Positions 7,183 to 10,628 of a stretch of DNA of 10,628 bases are shown here, piece after piece (positions within the stretch are counted from its first letter, which is position 1; each line of letters opens with the position of its first letter). The stretch spans positions 1-10,628 of the forward strand of contig JAGHDB010000248.1 in assembly GCA_021160155.1 (NCBI GenBank), given 5' to 3'. The translations under genes and the position numbers were made by a program. The notes under the pieces were generated by a model, which worked only from the letters and a program-made list of their open reading frames with translations, did not search any database and was not told the DNA's origin. This stretch comes from Bacteroidales bacterium (GTDB lineage Bacteria; Bacteroidota; Bacteroidia; Bacteroidales; UBA12481).

Positions 7183-8562
7183 ATGAAGCGGGTACAAAGC
7201 CAGATCATAATGTCGCTCCTCATGGTATGGGGTATGCTGACGTCAGCCGGTTTGCCGGCACAGGATACCTGGTCGCTTGACCGGTGCCTTACCTATGCCC
7301 GTGATCATAATTTACAACTCAAACAACAGGCTTTGCATACCCGCATGGCACGCAATAACCTGAGTCAATCAAAATTCTCCCTGATCCCGTCTCTTTCGGC
7401 AGGTGCGCAACAGTCTTTTCGTTTCGGACGGTCGGTGGATCCGTTAACCTACAGTTTCAATACTGAAAACTCAAAAGGAAGCAGTTTCTTTGCCAGAAGC
7501 AGGACTGATCTTTTTAAAGGATTTCAGAATCTGAATACCATTCGGCGCAACCGGCTCGAACTGGAGAAAAACCTGCAAGACTATGACAAGGCAAAAAACG
7601 ACCTCACTTTGATGATCACCCGTCTCTATTTACAAATCCTGTTTAATGAAGAATTACTTCAGGTGGCTGAGTCTCAGGTTGCCCTCACACGGGAACAGGT
7701 CAGCCGGACACGGATGCTGGTTCATGCAGGTTCTCTACCGAAAGGTGACCTGCTGGATATCCAGGCCCAGTTGGCATCTGAAGAACTCAACCGGGTGGAT
7801 GCCCAGAACCGGCTTGACCTCTCTTATCTGGATCTTATACAATTACTTGACCTGAAGAACCCCGGCCGGTTTACTATTGAAAAACCCGATTTTAACGATT
7901 TCCCCATCTCCCAACCGGTACAAAACAGTGATCAGGTATTTCAGCTGGCTCTTGGCAGCCTGCCTCAAATAAAAAGTGCCGAATATACACTCTGTATTTC
8001 AGAGCGTGATCTTGCCATCTCAAAAGGGCGATTAAGTCCTTCTTTATCGGTTAGTTCTTATTGGGGTACCGGTTATTCCGACCGGATTACGGATTTTATC
8101 AACGGTCAGGTAATGCCTTTCGGGGACCAGTTGAAATATACCGGTACTGCAGTCGTAAATCTGAACCTGAACATTCCTTTGTTCAGTGGCTTACAGGTTC
8201 AAACCGATATACGAAATGCCCGGCTGGCAGTATTAAATGCACAGTATCAACTTGAACAGTGCAAAAACAATCTGCATAAAGAGATTCAGCAGGCCGAAGC
8301 GGATGCCCGGGCCGCATACAAAAAATATCATGCCACCGCAAAATCCGTTGCCGCTCTGGAAGAAGCATTTCATTATGCCGCACAAAAATTCAATCTGGGG
8401 ATAGTAACCTCCCTCGACTATAATCTGGCAAAAAACAACCTGACCAAAGCCCGCTCCGATCTTCTGCAGGCCAAGTACCATTATATTTTTAATACTAAAA
8501 TCCTGGATTTTTACCGGGGTATCCCTATAACTGCCGGTTTGTCAAATAACTTAATCAAATAA
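7183..8562 (+). CDS. TolC-family outer-membrane efflux protein
   Basis: A 459-residue protein with a signal peptide about 1-26 (ends GLPA) and the two-fold repeat of the outer-membrane efflux protein family. The first repeat, about 29-218, opens WSLDRCLTYARDHN, has a SLIPSLSAGA beta-barrel entry and long helices rich in Gln, Leu and Asn. The second, about 245-445, has the matching KGRLSPSLSVSS entry, the LNLNIPLFSG strand and a LNAQYQLEQCKNNL helix. Such proteins trimerise into an outer-membrane channel and periplasmic tunnel serving tripartite efflux pumps or type I secretion. The partner adaptor and inner-membrane pump are not in this window, so the substrate is unknown. It has no lipoprotein cysteine at the cleavage site. 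It starts 11 bp after the S9 peptidase stop and ends 8 bp before tsaB, consistent with cotranscription. Family assignment is secure. Confidence 0.93.
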   Translation: MKRVQSQIIMSLLMVWGMLTSAGLPAQDTWSLDRCLTYARDHNLQLKQQALHTRMARNNLSQSKFSLIPSLSAGAQQSFRFGRSVDPLTYSFNTENSKGSSFFARSRTDLFKGFQNLNTIRRNRLELEKNLQDYDKAKNDLTLMITRLYLQILFNEELLQVAESQVALTREQVSRTRMLVHAGSLPKGDLLDIQAQLASEELNRVDAQNRLDLSYLDLIQLLDLKNPGRFTIEKPDFNDFPISQPVQNSDQVFQLALGSLPQIKSAEYTLCISERDLAISKGRLSPSLSVSSYWGTGYSDRITDFINGQVMPFGDQLKYTGTAVVNLNLNIPLFSGLQVQTDIRNARLAVLNAQYQLEQCKNNLHKEIQQAEADARAAYKKYHATAKSVAALEEAFHYAAQKFNLGIVTSLDYNLAKNNLTKARSDLLQAKYHYIFNTKILDFYRGIPITAGLSNNLIK

Positions 8563-8570
8563 ACTTTTAC

Positions 8571-9269
8571 ATGATCCGGTTACTCCATATCGAAACAGCT
8601 ACCCCCGTCTGCTCGGTGGCACTCAGTCTCGACGGAGAAGTATTTGAAGAATTATCCTCAGGTGAGGAGCAAAATCATGCTACTCACCTGACCGTTTTCA
8701 TTCAAAAAATGCTGGATAAACACGGGTTGTCCGTTTCAAACCTGGATGGTATCTCTCTCAGCATGGGACCAGGTTCCTATACCGGCCTGAGAATCGGTGC
8801 CTCGGTAGCAAAAGGATTATCTTTCGGTAGTGACAAACCGGTTATCGGAGTGGGAACACTGCATGCACTTACCGCCGGCCTTTTATCGAAATACAAAACA
8901 GATCTGCCGGATGAAAATTCCCTGCTTTGCCCTATGCTGGATGCCAGAAGAGATGAAGTGTACAGTGCTCTCTTTGATCAACACATGAAAGAACTGCAGC
9001 CTGTTAAGGCAGAGATACTTACACCTGACAGTTATCAGCAGCTGCTTACCCGTAACCGCATCTGCTTTTTTGGCAGCGGCAGTGTGAAAGCAAAAAGGAT
9101 CCTGCCACATCAGAACGCCTTCTTTGATTACGAAATATTTCCTGCTGCCCGGCATCAGGCATCTCTTGCTTATCTGGATTTTCAAAAGAAAAAATTTTTA
9201 AATGTGGCCTATTTTGAGCCGGACTACCTGAAAGCTTTTATTGCCACACGACCAAAAAACAAGTTTTAG
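8571..9269 (+). CDS. tsaB: tRNA threonylcarbamoyladenosine biosynthesis protein TsaB
   Basis: A 232-residue cytoplasmic protein of the ASKHA (actin-like ATPase) fold. TsaB is the inactive paralogue of TsaD. Together with TsaD and TsaE it transfers the threonylcarbamoyl group made by TsaC to A37 of tRNAs that read ANN codons (t6A). Visible marks are the N-terminal strand LLHIETATPVCSVAL, HATHLT (36-41), the signature GPGSYTGLRIGASVAKGL (66-83) and MLDARRDEVY (122-131), with a C-terminal YFEPDYLKAF. Length is typical. The ATG at 8571 lies 8 bp after the TolC-family stop, so it is probably translated from the same mRNA as the exporter gene. The 3' end overlaps a candidate promoter for efp. The other t6A genes are not in the window. 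Confidence 0.95.
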   Translation: MIRLLHIETATPVCSVALSLDGEVFEELSSGEEQNHATHLTVFIQKMLDKHGLSVSNLDGISLSMGPGSYTGLRIGASVAKGLSFGSDKPVIGVGTLHALTAGLLSKYKTDLPDENSLLCPMLDARRDEVYSALFDQHMKELQPVKAEILTPDSYQQLLTRNRICFFGSGSVKAKRILPHQNAFFDYEIFPAARHQASLAYLDFQKKKFLNVAYFEPDYLKAFIATRPKNKF

Positions 9270-9296
9270 GTTTTACAATCATTTCAATTACTTTTG
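9265..9296 (+). promoter_or_regulatory. Candidate Bacteroidota promoter for efp
   Basis: TACTTTTG at 9289-9296, followed by C, is an exact match to the Bacteroidota -7 element TAnnTTTGY. Twenty bp upstream, TTTA (9265-9268) is one base from the -33 TTTG and lies inside the last codons of tsaB. The predicted start is near 9302, giving a leader of about 20 nt before the efp ATG at 9322. It would let efp be expressed independently of the upstream peptidase-TolC-tsaB run. Confidence 0.5.
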
Positions 9297-9321
9297 CGTA
9301 ACAATTTCTAATCCCGACATT

Positions 9322-9891
9322 ATGGCAACAACAGCAGATATTCGGAATGGCATGTGCATTGAATTCAACAACCAGTTAATGACCATTATACAGTTTCAAC
9401 ATGTGAAACCCGGAAAAGGTCCGGCCTTTGTCCGTACTAAATTAAAAAATATCACTACCGGCAAAGTAATTGAACATACCTTCACTTCCGGTCATAAAAT
9501 AAATGAAACCCGGGTTGAACGGCGGGCTTATCAATTCTTATACAAAGATGATATGGGGTATCACTTCATGAATAAAGAGAATTATGAGCAAATTAATATC
9601 GGAGAGGATTTAATTAATAATGTAGCGCTCCTGAAAGAAGGGGATGATGTAGAAATAGTGATTCATGCCGACAACGAAACTCCGCTGTTTGCCGAACTCT
9701 CTCCCACAGTAGTGATGGAAATTACTTACACTGAACCGGGTGTAAGGGGGGATACCTCTTCTACCTCCTCCCTGAAAAATGCCACTATTGAAACCGGTGC
9801 CACAATTATGGTTCCTCTATTTTGCAATACAGGAGATAAAATCCGTATCAATACCAGTGACAATAGTTATATGGAGCGTGTCAAGGAGTAG
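9322..9891 (+). CDS. efp: Translation elongation factor P
   Basis: A 189-residue EF-P, which binds between the ribosomal P and E sites and helps form peptide bonds at consecutive prolines. The N-terminal KOW-like domain (about 1-65) holds the loop VKPGKGPAFVR (28-38), whose tip is Lys32. Two OB domains follow; the last carries the family signature TEPGVRGDT...ETGATIMVPLF and ends DNSYMERVKE. Lys32 aligns with the lysine that is beta-lysylated in Escherichia coli and 5-aminopentanolated in Bacillus; rhamnosylated EF-Ps have arginine here. The modification used in this organism cannot be told from the window. I chose the ATG at 9322 (MATTADIRNG) because it gives the normal family length; an in-frame TTG at 9241 would add 27 non-conserved residues, overlap tsaB and swallow the candidate promoter. 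The stop overlaps the convergent ligase-like gene by 11 bp. Length and motifs are normal. Confidence 0.97.
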   Translation: MATTADIRNGMCIEFNNQLMTIIQFQHVKPGKGPAFVRTKLKNITTGKVIEHTFTSGHKINETRVERRAYQFLYKDDMGYHFMNKENYEQINIGEDLINNVALLKEGDDVEIVIHADNETPLFAELSPTVVMEITYTEPGVRGDTSSTSSLKNATIETGATIMVPLFCNTGDKIRINTSDNSYMERVKE

Positions 9892-10628
9892 TTTTTTTTG
9901 TCTCACTACGCTTCAGGTCAAGAGCTACCAGAACAGCCATGAACCCCCACACACCGGCAGACGCTTTATCCGTATCCAGAAAATCATTCATGACCCCGTG
10001 AAGAAAATAAGTTACCAGTCCGAGTAGCAAGACCAACGACAGCATCTTCATTTCCGGGATTGTTTCATTTTTATAAACTCTCATTGCGGTAATAAAAGAG
10101 ACCACCACAATGGCAAGCATAGCCAAACCGCCCGGTAGTCCCATTTCACTGAGCGGTCCCAGGTATTCTGAATGAGCATTGCCGGCATCTCCGTAGTTGG
10201 TGCTGATGATTGTCTTTTGTGATTCTTTCTGAAAAGGAGCATATTGAAACATGTAGGTACCCGGTCCCCATCCGAAAAGCGGTTTTTTTACCCACATGCG
10301 CAATGCACAGCTCCACCGGTTCAAGCGTTCCAGGTTGGAAGCATCCGTTGAAATATTTGAAATCGACTGAACGTGTTCCGCTAAATTATTTGATGAATCC
10401 TGGTTATTCTTTTCCATCTTCATCAATATGTTTTTCCCTGCCATCATTAAAGCGATCACCAGAATACCCAATCCCAGAAAGATTATCCGTGCCCGTATTC
10501 TAAGAATCACAGTAACAAACACCAGAATAGCCACAACCAGGCTGATCCATGCAGCACGCGAATAAGAAAACAGCAACCCGGCCAGTAAAATGACCAGCAC
10601 CACGAAAGATCCGATTTTACCCCATAAA
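9881..10628 (-). CDS. O-antigen ligase/polymerase-family membrane protein (Wzy_C type), C-terminal part
   Basis: The minus-strand frame is open to the right edge, so the N-terminus is missing; 248 residues are visible. They show about three transmembrane helices (VVLVILLAGLLFSYSRAAW and the next two), then a soluble loop of about 100 residues holding ERLNRWSCALRMWVKKPLFG, GWGPGTY and NAHSEYL, then three more helices (GGLAMLAIVVVSFI, LSLVLLLGLVTYF, AGVWGFMAVLVAL) and a short basic tail. The SRAAW motif, the W-KPLFGWGPG segment and the loop histidine in NAHSEYLGPLSEMGLPGG (His codon at 10172-10174) are typical of the O-antigen ligase / Wzy polymerase family, which joins or polymerises lipid-linked glycans at the outer face of the inner membrane. 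Some relatives (PglL type) glycosylate proteins, and the fragment does not separate these. GTG at 10603 is only an internal valine codon. The gene converges on efp. Confidence 0.88.
   Translation of the reverse strand, partial: LWGKIGSFVVLVILLAGLLFSYSRAAWISLVVAILVFVTVILRIRARIIFLGLGILVIALMMAGKNILMKMEKNNQDSSNNLAEHVQSISNISTDASNLERLNRWSCALRMWVKKPLFGWGPGTYMFQYAPFQKESQKTIISTNYGDAGNAHSEYLGPLSEMGLPGGLAMLAIVVVSFITAMRVYKNETIPEMKMLSLVLLLGLVTYFLHGVMNDFLDTDKASAGVWGFMAVLVALDLKRSETKKTTP

Noticed and set aside
9241..9321. TTG start giving EF-P 27 extra residues
   Set aside because: The added residues do not resemble EF-P, overlap tsaB and cover the candidate promoter; ATG at 9322 gives the normal length.
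10601..10603. GTG as the start of the ligase-like protein
   Set aside because: The frame is open beyond it to the window edge and it falls inside a transmembrane helix, so it is an internal valine codon.
1..10628. CRISPR arrays, tRNA or rRNA genes, insertion sequences, defence genes
   Set aside because: No regularly spaced repeats, cloverleaf-like segments, transposase motifs or terminal inverted repeats were seen; nearly all sequence is covered by recognisable genes.

Overview
The window reads as chromosomal DNA of a Bacteroidota bacterium. The main reasons are a C-terminal type IX secretion (T9SS) sorting domain on a very large exported protein, a Bacteroidota-type promoter core (TAnnTTTG) before the elongation factor P gene, the near absence of Shine-Dalgarno sequences, and the character of the proteins: a multidomain CotH/LTD protein, an S9 peptidase with a dipeptidyl-peptidase-like propeller, and a Bacteroidota-type NUDIX protein. 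GC content is in the mid-40s percent by eye. No RNA gene, insertion sequence, CRISPR array or phage gene is visible, and no gene-free stretch exceeds 100 bp.

Layout. (1) Positions 1-121, minus strand: the first 40 codons of a NUDIX-domain protein cut by the left edge. (2) Positions 202-4713, minus: one giant exported protein with LTD, chitobiase-C-like, CotH kinase-like, InlB-like, right-handed beta-helix, two more LTDs and a T9SS signal. (3) A 70-bp divergent intergenic region. (4) Positions 4784-9269, plus: a tight run of S9 peptidase, TolC-family outer-membrane protein and tsaB, with gaps of 11 and 8 bp, so probably one transcript. (5) Positions 9322-9891, plus: efp, 52 bp further on and probably with its own promoter. 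(6) Positions 9881-10628, minus: the C-terminal part of an O-antigen ligase/polymerase-like membrane protein, convergent with efp, overlapping it by 11 bp and cut by the right edge.

How the genes fit together. Two cell-envelope themes (a secreted surface protein and an exported peptidase plus outer-membrane channel) lie next to two translation genes (tsaB for the t6A tRNA modification, efp for polyproline elongation). I see no obvious defence or mobile system. The most unusual items are the architecture of the giant CotH/LTD/beta-helix protein, with a variant acidic motif in its kinase-like domain, and a strong excess of the tetramer CCGG (about 164 by hand count, against roughly 30 expected from base composition).
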